Shown here: in pieces, positions 33,465-41,183 of the stretch
Position numbering within the stretch: the first letter of the stretch is position 1
How the letters are laid out: each line of letters begins with the position of its first letter
Position numbers and translations under genes: made by a program
The notes under the pieces: model-generated
What the model was told of the DNA's origin: nothing
Seen by the model: the letters and a program-made list of their open reading frames with translations, nothing else
The model's database searches: none
Assembly (NCBI GenBank): GCA_934699585.1
Contig: CAKUWY010000008.1
Span: 78,602 to 142,601 of the forward strand
Origin: an uncultured Fibrobacter sp.
GTDB lineage: Bacteria > Fibrobacterota > Fibrobacteria > Fibrobacterales > Fibrobacteraceae
DNA length: 64,000 nt
Direction of reading: 5' to 3'

Positions 33465-34461
33465 AGTCCACGGACTTTAACGCCGCCGCCATATCCTCCG
33501 GAAAATGAAAATCCGTAAACACCCTGGGTTCATCCCAGTAAGGCAGCTGCAGCTGCACCTTGTAGGCGTAAAGCATCTGGTGATGTGCCCCCAGAAGGTC
33601 AAAGTCCTCTTCGGATAGCGAACCACCGCCAGACATCTTCTGGTAGAATTTTCCATCAAAACTGTACAGTCGGTCTCCAACGATGGGGAACCCCAGTTCT
33701 GCAAGGTGGGCCCGAATCTGGTGCTTGCGACCGGTCAGCAGTTCACATTCCACCAGGGAACGGCAGGAACATTCTGTAGCAGTTTCTGACGAAGCTGATT
33801 TTGCCGCAGCCCCCGGCAACAAGGCAAGCCTTCTGAACACCGTAGAGCAAGGCTTTCCGCCCGGAGTATGGTACATCTTGATGCGGATCGGTGCCGACGG
33901 ATTTTCCGCCAGAGGCAAGTCGCAACGGACTTCCCCTTCGGGAAATTCCCCAGGAACTACCGCCAGATAGAACTTACGGAGCAAAATCCGGTCCAAATGT
34001 TTCTGAAACCTTGACGCCGTATCGGCACTTTTGGCAAACAGCATGATTCCGCCGGTATCCCTATCCAGACGGTGCATGGGAGTAGCCGTCTCGCAGTCAA
34101 AGCCCCGACGGATAATGGCGGTAAAGGTGTTGTAGAAAATCCGACCCGTATGATGGACAGGAACTCCGGCAGGTTTTGCCACCAGCAAAAATTCCTCGTC
34201 TTCGAAAAGCGTCTCGTAATGGGTGGGCATGTCGGGTTCGCTGTAGTTTTTCACATGGTAGATTACCTTGTCGCCTCGGTAGCCCAACGTTTCCAGGTCG
34301 GCAGTTTTCCCATTGATGGAAACCAGACCTCGCGAGAGACGGTCCATCCATTCTTCGCGGCTGTGGTAGGTGAACCGCTCCGAAAGGCTGTCCAGCAAAA
34401 GCCGGCCGTTCTGTTCCGGCCGGACTTCGCTTTCAAAGAACATGTCCTTGGGGGCGCTCAC
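33436..34461 (-). CDS. RluA-family pseudouridine synthase
   Basis: A 341-residue enzyme that converts uridine to pseudouridine in rRNA or tRNA. It has an S4-like N-terminal part (LSRGLVSINGKTADLETLGY) and the catalytic Asp in PMHRLDRDTGGIMLFAKS (D of RLDRDT near residue 135). LLTGRKHQIRAHLAELGFPI, then VGDRLY, are family hallmarks. RNA target specificity (RluA, RluC or RluD-like) cannot be assigned. The start is GTG at 34461, which overlaps the stop of the previous gene in GTGA. AGGGA lies upstream. It is the last gene of a seven-gene operon. Confidence 0.9.
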   Translation of the reverse strand: MSAPKDMFFESEVRPEQNGRLLLDSLSERFTYHSREEWMDRLSRGLVSINGKTADLETLGYRGDKVIYHVKNYSEPDMPTHYETLFEDEEFLLVAKPAGVPVHHTGRIFYNTFTAIIRRGFDCETATPMHRLDRDTGGIMLFAKSADTASRFQKHLDRILLRKFYLAVVPGEFPEGEVRCDLPLAENPSAPIRIKMYHTPGGKPCSTVFRRLALLPGAAAKSASSETATECSCRSLVECELLTGRKHQIRAHLAELGFPIVGDRLYSFDGKFYQKMSGGGSLSEEDFDLLGAHHQMLYAYKVQLQLPYWDEPRVFTDFHFPEDMAAALKSVDFTTAGSLLL

Positions 34462-35762
34462 CTGAGAGAATCCCTGACGTAGCCCGAAGAATCCCGAAGT
34501 TCATCTATCACGTCGAAGGCCAGAGAACCAATCACCGCACCGTCCTTGTAGGCGGTCTCAACGCGGTACTTGCCTGCCGGGACCTTGCTCTTTTTGGAAT
34601 AACTGCGGAATCCTCGTTCACGACCGCCATTGACGACCATGCGGCCAGAAGAAATCCTGTCCGTCAGACGGTACTCTCCTGTAGAAGGGTCCTTGTAATA
34701 CCAGCGGTACTCCAGTTCCGCCTTCAAGGCGGCAGGCGCATAGACGGCGGCCAAGAAATACACCTCCCCGTCGGGTGCCTTGTGTACCGAAGGGGCCTGC
34801 AGGCCGAGTTTCTGCAAGAATCCAGGCGCATCCACGTCGCAAGAAAAATTCTTGCGGTCAAAATTCTGGCAGGGGATCTGCTGTTTCAGCACGAGAGGAA
34901 CCGGCGGCACCCAGTTCATCAAGTAGGCTACAATCAGCAGGGAACTGATAAAGACCGGTGCAACCAAAACCGCCTTGCTCCGGTGCGAAATTTTCCAGAT
35001 CCAAACGCAAAGCCCCAAGGAAAGAAGAGTGCTGAGCAGGAACCAGAAAAAACCAATCCGATGTACAACGTGGGGAATGATAAAATTCAGGAACATGGTT
35101 CCCAACAAGCAGAAAAAGGCAAGGCTCACACCAAAGCTTTCATACTTTTTCTGCAAGAATTCATTTCCCACCAGCATGCACGCAAGGGCAATGACCAGCA
35201 AGAACGACGCCAAAGAACCGCTACTCTTGAAATAACAGACCACCAGTGCACTGAACAGGCCGCCGAACAGGAACTGGACTGCCCAGGTAAAACGGGCTTT
35301 CCATACCGGACTCCATTCCCTGTCCAAAAAACGATGATGCACCACAATGGCATTAACGGGAACTGCCGTCGATTCGTAGCCGATTTTGTCGGCAATTTGT
35401 TGAGCCTTGTTTTCGGCAGCAGATTTAAGTTTTACCGCAACTTCTTCGACCTTGGTCTGGGGTTTCCTGGAGGCAGAAGAGCCAAGAGCCGCCTGAACCC
35501 CCTGAGCTTTCGCCACAGCGGCAAGACGTTCCTTAGTCCAACCTTCCGGGTGGTCCAGCTTAGCCGACAACAAAATCACCAGAATAAAGGCACCAACATA
35601 GTACGCCAAAAGAATCAGCAGGTCGGAACCATAGACCATGGTGCCGAGGGTAATGGAATCCCAACCGAAACCCGCCAGAAAAGCGATAGCAGGGAAAAAC
35701 TTTTCAATCCGCTGGACAATGGGGTTCGCCCTTAATTTTTCAATCCGTTCCTTCGCCTGCAT
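34458..35762 (-). CDS. Membrane protein with C-terminal DUF2914 domain
   Basis: A 434-residue protein. About nine hydrophobic helices are visible. The first pair spans residues 20-65 (SDLLILLAYYVGAFILVILL). A charged Ala/Lys/Gln-rich cytoplasmic linker follows at about 65-125, and six or more helices run to about 270. The C-terminal domain has the DUF2914 pattern: YRWYYKDPSTGEYRLTDRIS, then MVVNGGRERGFRSYSKKSKV, PAGKYRVETAYKDGAVIGSL and AFDV. Function is unknown; the domain is probably periplasmic. The ATG at 35762 overlaps no gene. It is 2 nt from nadD and is translationally coupled to the pseudouridine synthase gene. Confidence 0.72.
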   Translation of the reverse strand: MQAKERIEKLRANPIVQRIEKFFPAIAFLAGFGWDSITLGTMVYGSDLLILLAYYVGAFILVILLSAKLDHPEGWTKERLAAVAKAQGVQAALGSSASRKPQTKVEEVAVKLKSAAENKAQQIADKIGYESTAVPVNAIVVHHRFLDREWSPVWKARFTWAVQFLFGGLFSALVVCYFKSSGSLASFLLVIALACMLVGNEFLQKKYESFGVSLAFFCLLGTMFLNFIIPHVVHRIGFFWFLLSTLLSLGLCVWIWKISHRSKAVLVAPVFISSLLIVAYLMNWVPPVPLVLKQQIPCQNFDRKNFSCDVDAPGFLQKLGLQAPSVHKAPDGEVYFLAAVYAPAALKAELEYRWYYKDPSTGEYRLTDRISSGRMVVNGGRERGFRSYSKKSKVPAGKYRVETAYKDGAVIGSLAFDVIDELRDSSGYVRDSLR

Positions 35763-35764
35763 CT

Positions 35765-36400
35765 TTAAGCCCCATAGAGATTGTTGTCCAGAATGTAGCG
35801 GTAAATTTCGGGTAGCAAGCCTTCGGGGCAAACGCCCCTGTTCTTCAACAGGCTCCGACGGATTTCGGTACTAGAAAACCTACCCACGAAGCCCTCCTTG
35901 GGACCAAGCCAGAACATGTCGGCATAACCCTTGGCCTTGTGTTCAGCAGGATCCAGTATCGCAGAACCGGCACGGGCAAACACGATGATTTCGAATTCCC
36001 TCATCAATTGTTCGCCATTGAACTCCGTTCCGTAAAAATGCAAGGGGTCACGCCACTGGGGCATGGTCTCGTAACTATCGGCACCGGTCAGCAGGCGGAA
36101 ATTGATGTCGGGAAACTTTTCCCGCAAGCCTTTCAAGAAAATGTAGGTCCCGCGGTAATCTCCCTGCTCGATTTCCAAGTCCGAAAGAATAAAGCGGGGT
36201 TCATGGCCGGTGGCCATTTCAAGCATCTTGAAACGGTGTTCCGGAGACGCATTGATAATCTTGTCCCAGCGGTCGGGGCTGGGCATAAACCAGACCTCGT
36301 CGCAGAAGCCTTTCTTTAGGCAAAGTTCCGCCACATAAACATGGTCCCTATGGACCGGGTCAAATGCCCCGCCCATGACGGCAACGGTCTTAGAAGACAT
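35765..36400 (-). CDS. nadD: Nicotinate-nucleotide adenylyltransferase
   Basis: A 211-residue nucleotidyltransferase that makes NaAD from NaMN and ATP. The opening TVAVMGGAFDPVHRDHVYVA holds the HxGH-like ATP motif, here H-R-D-H instead of H-x-G-H. VWFMPSPDRWDK and GADSYETMPQWRDP are characteristic, and FSSTEIRRSLLKNRG is the ISSTxIR motif. The start ATG at 36400 is set by homology; it lies inside the end of the barrel-protein gene (11-nt overlap). The G to D change in the ATP motif is unusual. Confidence 0.86.
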   Translation of the reverse strand: MSSKTVAVMGGAFDPVHRDHVYVAELCLKKGFCDEVWFMPSPDRWDKIINASPEHRFKMLEMATGHEPRFILSDLEIEQGDYRGTYIFLKGLREKFPDINFRLLTGADSYETMPQWRDPLHFYGTEFNGEQLMREFEIIVFARAGSAILDPAEHKAKGYADMFWLGPKEGFVGRFSSTEIRRSLLKNRGVCPEGLLPEIYRYILDNNLYGA

Positions 36401-36953
36401 AAGCGGCAAACCCGAAATTGAGCTGAATGCGGCTTCCGGAAACCGATTTTCCCATAAAGGGGTCGTAATGGTCCAGCACCCAGCGGTAACTGACTTCGGC
36501 AAAAAGCATAGAAGTCGTAAAAATGTTGACAACAGAGCCGAATCCGGCCCCCCATTCATTCCAGGCGATGTCGCCCAAGTCACTGAGTTCCTTGGCCCTG
36601 GAATAAGAACCGGTAATGTAGAATAGGCTCCAAGCATGGATTCCCAGTTCCACATCGAAATTTGAATGGTCTATCTCGTACTTTTCGTCGTCAGATTCTT
36701 CTTGATAATCAAAAAATCCATACCCGACCCTCAAGAATCCAAGACCAGGGTACCAAGCGCCAATCATGGGCTCAATCTGCCGTAGGCCAAGGCCCTGGCT
36801 TGCACCCACTCCCGTTCCCGAACCAAAACCAAGAGCACCGCCCAAGAACAGAGGCGTACGGATTCCTGCCAAGGTTCCGCCATCCTGGGCAAATGCACCT
36901 GCCACAGAAAAGGCTAGGAAAAAGAGTAATGTTCGCAAAAAACGAGGTTTCAT
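36390..36953 (-). CDS. Small outer-membrane barrel-like protein with signal peptide
   Basis: A 187-residue exported protein. The signal MKPRFLRTLLFFLAFSVAGA is cut at AFA-QDGG. The body has glycine-rich and alternating polar/aromatic strands (GLGFLRVGYGFFDYQEESDD, FDVELGIHAWSLFYITGSYS, then LFAEVSYRWVLDHYDPF). It ends SRIQLNFGFAAYVF; a terminal aromatic is typical of outer-membrane beta-barrels. I do not recognise a named family. It sits within the rsgA-nadD operon, 18 nt after the membrane-protein gene. Confidence 0.62.
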   Translation of the reverse strand: MKPRFLRTLLFFLAFSVAGAFAQDGGTLAGIRTPLFLGGALGFGSGTGVGASQGLGLRQIEPMIGAWYPGLGFLRVGYGFFDYQEESDDEKYEIDHSNFDVELGIHAWSLFYITGSYSRAKELSDLGDIAWNEWGAGFGSVVNIFTTSMLFAEVSYRWVLDHYDPFMGKSVSGSRIQLNFGFAAYVF

Positions 36954-36971
36954 ATAGAGTCCATCTACTAT

Positions 36972-37379
36972 CTACAAAACTAAAAAAAGCGCAATGACAA
37001 GCCCAAGCAGGGCGTTCAAAAAAGCGTCCCCCTTGGACAATAAATAGGTTTTTCGGGAAAAATCGCCAGTCCGTAAAATCTGGAGCAAGGCCAAATCAGA
37101 GCCGACCAGGGTCAAGGTCAATTTTATGGCGACAAAAAACGTCACCCATATAGCGAGCCCCGAAAAGCAAGTCAGGGCAACATAGACCGACGAAAGAACG
37201 AAGGACAGCAAAAAATTGGAACGGCGCATAGCACCTTCACTGGCACCGTTTATCCTGGCCATTTCTTTCAGCTCTCCCGCCTTTTCAGAAAGAGACTGGA
37301 AACTGGCCAAAAACTCCGAGGCGTTATAGCCCATCATCACAATGGATGCCACAAGCATTATCTTGGATGCAATATTCAC
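36972..37379 (-). CDS. Small membrane protein of unknown function
   Basis: A 135-residue protein. It has an N-terminal hydrophobic segment (IASKIMLVASIVMMGY) and two or three more helices (FLLSFVLSSVYVALTCFSGL, AIWVTFFVAIKLTLTLVGSD and ALLGLVIALFLVL). The helix AGELKEMARINGASEGAMRR forms a soluble loop. I do not recognise a family. It lies 14 nt after the rsgA stop in the same operon. Confidence 0.58.
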   Translation of the reverse strand: MNIASKIMLVASIVMMGYNASEFLASFQSLSEKAGELKEMARINGASEGAMRRSNFLLSFVLSSVYVALTCFSGLAIWVTFFVAIKLTLTLVGSDLALLQILRTGDFSRKTYLLSKGDAFLNALLGLVIALFLVL

Positions 37380-37393
37380 CTAACCCACACTCC

Positions 37394-38644
37394 CTAGTTC
37401 CTTGAATTCAAGATTCTCAAATAACTGGCATAGCGCGCCCGGGAAAGCTTTCCCGATTCTACGGCCTCCCGCACCGAGCAGCCAGGCTCCTTCAAATGCA
37501 GGCAATTGCTGTACTTGCAGGTAAAAAGGTCGCCTTCGAAAAATCCCGGAAAAATTTTAGCCAGAGTCTCGCCGTCCATATCGTCTTCGCCATTAGAAAG
37601 GCCGATACTCCGGATACCCGGCGTATCGATGACGTAGCCCCCGCCAGGAAAATCAAACAGGCTCGAAGATGTCGTGGTATGCCGGCCCTTGCCGTCCCGC
37701 TCCCGAACCTCCCCCGTTTCCAGCTCAGCACCAGGCACCAGTGCGTTCACCAGCGTAGATTTACCTACACCGCTCTGGCCGCTAAATACCGAAGACTTGC
37801 CTTGCAGCTCCTCGCGTAACTTGTCCAGACCTTCGCCGGTCCTGACGCTTACCGGAATCACCTTGTCCACGATGGTCATGAAGTCCCGGATATCGTCGGT
37901 CAAGTCCGCCTCGCCATTGGGGAGCAGGTCCATCTTGGTCAGCACCAGCACAAAAGGCAGGTTGTTTAAGTTTGCCGCCAAAAGGAATCGGTCCATAAAG
38001 CCGTAGTTGAATTCCGGCTGGGCCACGCTGGCCACAATCACCACCTGGTCAATATTTGCCGCCAGGGTGAGCTTACGCCTAAAGCTGTCGCGGGGGCCCG
38101 GGCGCTTGAGTTCGCTCTTTCGCGGAAGAACACGCACCACGCAGTACTTCTGGGAGCCTACCCCCTCGCCGGTATCTTCGTCTTCGTTCACCTGACCAAG
38201 CAACACGCGGTCCCCTACGGCAGGGAATTCGCCCAAGGCCTTCGAAGTCGTCGCGCGGTACATGGCGGTGACAGTATTAGACGAGAGACGAGAGGCGAGA
38301 GACGAGAGAGATGTTTCTTGAAGACAATTTCTCTCGTCTTTCGTCTGTAGCGAGCAATTTGCGAGCGTTCTCTCGTCTAGTCGGACTTCACAGGTACGGC
38401 GGTGGACTTCTACCACCAGGCCTTCGACGCAGTCCTTTTCGTCTATCTTTTCCAGTGGGTCCTTGATTTTCTTGATACGGGGATTCTTGAATTCGCGACT
38501 GAAACGCTCCTTGACGGGGCGTTCATCTACCACGCCCGACTCCATCTCCCGCATCACGTCAATACGGCGGCTGCGGTGGTCCCGACGAGTTGGCCTTACA
38601 CGCCGAAGCGGCTCCGGTTCGTCATCGAATTCGTTATTTAGCAT
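37394..38644 (-). CDS. rsgA: Ribosome small-subunit GTPase RsgA, with in-frame repeat insertion
   Basis: A 416-residue circularly permuted GTPase that helps mature the 30S subunit. The motifs come in the RsgA order: G4 VLVLTKMDLL, then G1 SGQSGVGKSTLVN (residues about 285-297), and G3 YVIDTPGIRSIGL. The C-terminal zinc motif is CKYSNCLHLKEPGC. The N-terminal OB-fold is preceded by a basic extension of about 60 residues. It is interrupted by 34 residues (about 90-122) encoded by a 102-bp repeat with perfect 11-bp inverted ends. The remainder is intact, so the gene is expected to be functional. Normal RsgA is about 300-350 aa. Confidence 0.95.
   Translation of the reverse strand: MLNNEFDDEPEPLRRVRPTRRDHRSRRIDVMREMESGVVDERPVKERFSREFKNPRIKKIKDPLEKIDEKDCVEGLVVEVHRRTCEVRLDERTLANCSLQTKDERNCLQETSLSSLASRLSSNTVTAMYRATTSKALGEFPAVGDRVLLGQVNEDEDTGEGVGSQKYCVVRVLPRKSELKRPGPRDSFRRKLTLAANIDQVVIVASVAQPEFNYGFMDRFLLAANLNNLPFVLVLTKMDLLPNGEADLTDDIRDFMTIVDKVIPVSVRTGEGLDKLREELQGKSSVFSGQSGVGKSTLVNALVPGAELETGEVRERDGKGRHTTTSSSLFDFPGGGYVIDTPGIRSIGLSNGEDDMDGETLAKIFPGFFEGDLFTCKYSNCLHLKEPGCSVREAVESGKLSRARYASYLRILNSRN
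38278..38379. repeat. 102-bp inverted-repeat element inserted in rsgA
   Basis: Ends are TAGACGAGAGA (38278-38288) and TCTCTCGTCTA (38369-38379), a perfect 11-bp inverted repeat. The inner left arm AGACGAGAGACGAGAG and the complement of CTCTCGTCTTTCGTCT match at 15 of 16 bases. Length is exactly 34 codons, so the reading frame is kept. Confidence 0.85.
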
Positions 38645-38909
38645 CTTTCTTGGAATTTAGAAAAGCGGGGAGCGTTTCTTCCAGTTCCTCTTCGGTTACA
38701 GGCCGATTCTGCCGGATGGACTCCATCAAAAAATGAATCGCCTTGAGCCGTCCGTTGCACTTTTCGATGCAGTTGTCGTAAAAGCCCTTGGTCTTGTAGT
38801 CTCCTTCTACCACCCGCTCCGAGGCATAGAGAAAATGCTCCACGCAGATGGAAAGCTGGTCGGCTTCCGCCCGAAGGTCTTCAAGGTTACTCTTGGTAAA
38901 AAACGGCAT
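38634..38909 (-). CDS. Small hypothetical helical protein before rsgA
   Basis: A 91-residue protein, mostly helical and acidic, with ADQLSICVEHFLYASERVVE and FYDNCIEKCNGRLKAIHFLM. No domain is recognised. It overlaps the rsgA start by 11 nt, so it is probably translated and coupled. It is the first gene of the seven-gene operon; the promoter must lie in the repeat region at 38910-39111. Confidence 0.6.
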   Translation of the reverse strand: MPFFTKSNLEDLRAEADQLSICVEHFLYASERVVEGDYKTKGFYDNCIEKCNGRLKAIHFLMESIRQNRPVTEEELEETLPAFLNSKKDAK

Positions 38910-38928
38910 AGGGTAAAGATAGTAAATA

Positions 38929-39111
38929 GGGACTAGGATCTAGGGGCTAGGGGTTAGGGGTTTGAGGTCGCTTCGCTTTGAGGTATGAGGTCGGGCCTGC
39001 GGCCCTTTGAGGTATGAGATGCGAGTGGCTAATGCCTCGCAATCCGCACCCCACACCTCACAACTCATAACTCACTACTCACCACTCACAACTCATAACT
39101 ATATTTACGCC
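38929..39111. repeat. Large mosaic intergenic element before ubiA-like gene
   Basis: The left part is G-rich direct words (CTAGGATCTAGGGG at 38933-38946, also present inverted at 6639-6652; TTGAGGTATGAGG). The triloop hairpin GGGCC-TGC-GGCCC is at 38993-39005. The right part is C/A-rich complements (CACCTCACAACTCATAAC, CTCACTACTCACCACTCA). The whole is an imperfect inverted repeat about 180 bp long with no RNA or coding identity. Confidence 0.65.
39100..39107 (+). promoter_or_regulatory. TATATTTA box before the UbiA gene
   Basis: TATATTTACGCC leads directly into the ATG at 39112, with no Shine-Dalgarno sequence. Confidence 0.4.
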
Positions 39112-40071
39112 ATGCTCTTCGCCCTTTTCAAAATGGTTCGGCCGGTGAACGTCGTCATCGCCATGGTGACGCTAGCCATCGGTTACTACCTGCTTGGAGT
39201 CCTGCCCCTACAGGAAATAGGCACATTTGTCGAAATTGCCCCCTGCGAACCCGTCGATATTTCTGAAGCCGTTTATGTAGAGAACATCAGTTGGTTGACC
39301 TTGATTCTACAAGCCCTAGGCTTTGCCTTCGCCATCGGATTTGCCAACATCCAGAACGACATCTGGGACCTGGAGACCGACAAGCTGAACCGTCCGGAGC
39401 GTCCCCTTGTAAACGGAAAAATTTCAGTCTCCGCCGCCCAAAAGGTATGGATCATTCTTCTTGTTCTCTCCCTTCTTTGTGGCCTTGCCGACAGTCTTAT
39501 TACAAAGACGGGATTCACATCCGCCATTTTCTTTGTGCTACTCGACATTCTGCTTGTCGCCTACAACAAAAAGCTCAAGCACATCCCGCTGCTCAAGAAC
39601 ATGACTGTCGCCCTCCTGTGCGCGACTCCCTTAATCCTGTGCCTTTTCTACCCAACCGGAATCCCGGAAACCGAAGACCCGATGTGGACCCCTGCCGACA
39701 AAATCGGATTCCTGTACCCGGCCATGATGTTTGCTTTCTTACTCACAACTGCCCGGGAAATCTACAAGGATCTAGAAGACGAAATCGGAGATCTCAAGGC
39801 GGGCATCATGACGTTCCCACTGATCGCAGGAGCCCCTGTAGCAAGGCGACTCGCAGGCTTCATCTGTATCTTCTGCTGGGCCCTGCTTCCGCTTCCTGTA
39901 GTGCAGGGGTACTACCCCAACCTATTCCTAATTATTACGGCAGCCGTTCTTACACCGACATTTGCCGCCATTCTTGTTTTCGCCTACAAGAAGAATTACC
40001 GGCGGGCTCAAAAACTTGTAAAGGTCGCCATGTTCGCAGGCCTGGTAGCCCTACTTGTCTGCAGTTTCTAG
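39112..40071 (+). CDS. UbiA-family prenyltransferase
   Basis: A 319-residue integral membrane enzyme with about eight helices. The first prenyl-diphosphate-binding Asp-rich motif is QNDIWDLETDKLNRPERPLV (residues about 79-98), preceded by GFAFAIGFANI. A second is at REIYKDLEDEIGDLKAG (about 220-236). It transfers a polyprenyl group to an aromatic or glycerol-phosphate acceptor; the RPERPLVNGKIS form is close to geranylgeranylglycerol-phosphate synthase-like and digeranylgeranyl enzymes, but MenA or UbiA roles are possible. The start is ATG 39112; the 35 codons upstream in frame are read-through of the repeat element. Confidence 0.85.
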   Translation: MLFALFKMVRPVNVVIAMVTLAIGYYLLGVLPLQEIGTFVEIAPCEPVDISEAVYVENISWLTLILQALGFAFAIGFANIQNDIWDLETDKLNRPERPLVNGKISVSAAQKVWIILLVLSLLCGLADSLITKTGFTSAIFFVLLDILLVAYNKKLKHIPLLKNMTVALLCATPLILCLFYPTGIPETEDPMWTPADKIGFLYPAMMFAFLLTTAREIYKDLEDEIGDLKAGIMTFPLIAGAPVARRLAGFICIFCWALLPLPVVQGYYPNLFLIITAAVLTPTFAAILVFAYKKNYRRAQKLVKVAMFAGLVALLVCSF

Positions 40072-40089
40072 GTTATGACAAACCGTTTA

Positions 40090-41094
40090 TCAATAACGGA
40101 CGACCACAAAGTTCAGGCCCGCTGTCCAGGACTTGGACGTTGCAGCTCCTCCGTTAAAGAATAACCCGTCCATAGATGCGTTGGTAGATAGCCCCACACT
40201 CCATTGCGGAGCAATCCTCCACAACTTGCCAAATTCAACAGACATGACCATACCTGTTTCGGCAATTTCAAAATCTTCCTCATAGCTGTCATAGTAATCG
40301 TATTCCGTGTCAGTTCCGGCCGCTTCAAATACGATTCCCACACCTGCACCTACAAAGACCCCGTGCATGACGCTGTTGGTATCTGTAGAAAGGAAAAAGT
40401 TCGTTCCCGCACCCAGTGCAAAACGGAGGGCGTCCATCTCGTAATCAGCACGGATAATCTGACGACCGTTGCTGTAACGCCTCACCTTGAAATCCCCCGA
40501 AGATACGGCAGAAAGGGACGCATTGAAAAAGAGGGCCAACCTGTTGGACACAAGGGTTCCGAGCTTCATCGAAATATCCGGACCATATCCGGAATATTCC
40601 TTGCGGATAGAATTTCCCTTGTCGCCGATAATCCAGACACCGTCTTGATTAGGGTCCTTGGTCCGAACGTATTCCTTGAAGGACAAGTCGGCATAGCGAA
40701 GTCCCAGTCCAAAAGTCAAGAAAAAACTGTTCCTTTCGCGAGCTTCCTTTGCATCGGTCTTTTGGGCTTGTGCCGCCAAAAGTGATCCTATAGAAACCTG
40801 CACTTGTGGACGAGCCTGAGCCGTATCCACAGGCGCTGCTTCTTCCTTTGCAACAGGAGTTACCTCAACCTTGGCCGTGTCGGGAACGGCAACGGCAGTG
40901 TCCTGCAAAACAGTATCCTGAACAGAGGCTGTTTGAGCCACAAGGGCAGAGGAATCGGCCACAGGGGCATTCTCTGCCGCAATGGGTTCGGAGTCCACCC
41001 TAACAAACAGGGTGTCAGAGGCAGGATTATTTCCTTCATCGGCTGCCAGGGCAGCCACCGCAAAAGCAAGGGGAGCAAAGTAAGCTAATCTCAT
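40090..41094 (-). CDS. Outer-membrane protein with Ala/Val/Asp-rich N-terminal tether
   Basis: A 334-residue exported protein. The signal RLAYFAPLAFAVAALAA is followed by a low-complexity acidic Ala/Val/Pro/Thr tether (residues about 20-100). A C-terminal beta-barrel-like domain of about 220 residues follows, with SFFLTFGLGLRYADLSFKEY, LALFFNASLSAVSSGDFKVR and AGLNFVVVRY ending in an aromatic. No named family is recognised. Minus-strand TATATTTAGG lies 6 nt upstream. It is convergent with the UbiA gene. Confidence 0.65.
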   Translation of the reverse strand: MRLAYFAPLAFAVAALAADEGNNPASDTLFVRVDSEPIAAENAPVADSSALVAQTASVQDTVLQDTAVAVPDTAKVEVTPVAKEEAAPVDTAQARPQVQVSIGSLLAAQAQKTDAKEARERNSFFLTFGLGLRYADLSFKEYVRTKDPNQDGVWIIGDKGNSIRKEYSGYGPDISMKLGTLVSNRLALFFNASLSAVSSGDFKVRRYSNGRQIIRADYEMDALRFALGAGTNFFLSTDTNSVMHGVFVGAGVGIVFEAAGTDTEYDYYDSYEEDFEIAETGMVMSVEFGKLWRIAPQWSVGLSTNASMDGLFFNGGAATSKSWTAGLNFVVVRY

Positions 41095-41099
41095 AATGA

Positions 41100-41109
41100 C
41101 CTAAATATA
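41100..41109 (-). promoter_or_regulatory. TATATTTAGG box of the outer-membrane protein gene
   Basis: On the minus strand it lies just before the ATG at 41094. The same TATATTTAGG occurs at 53927-53936 before another exported protein. Confidence 0.45.
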
Positions 41110-41183
41110 TAATTTCTAAATTTCAGTTGAAAAGAACGGACCTACAGGCCTACAACCTAAAACCTGTAACCAAAAACCTATTT

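Noticed and set aside
36401..36655. An 85-residue N-terminal extension of NadD
   Set aside because: It overlaps the barrel-protein gene in another frame and has no similarity to NadD. The family start is the ATG at 36400.
38929..39111. Possible CRISPR or tRNA/rRNA fragment in the repeat-rich gap
   Set aside because: Repeat words are short, imperfect and of variable spacing. There are no constant repeats with unique spacers, and no cloverleaf.
39007..39111. N-terminal extension of the UbiA protein to 354 residues
   Set aside because: The 35 extra codons read through the mosaic repeat (SQLITHYSPLTTHNYIYA). They have no membrane or family similarity.
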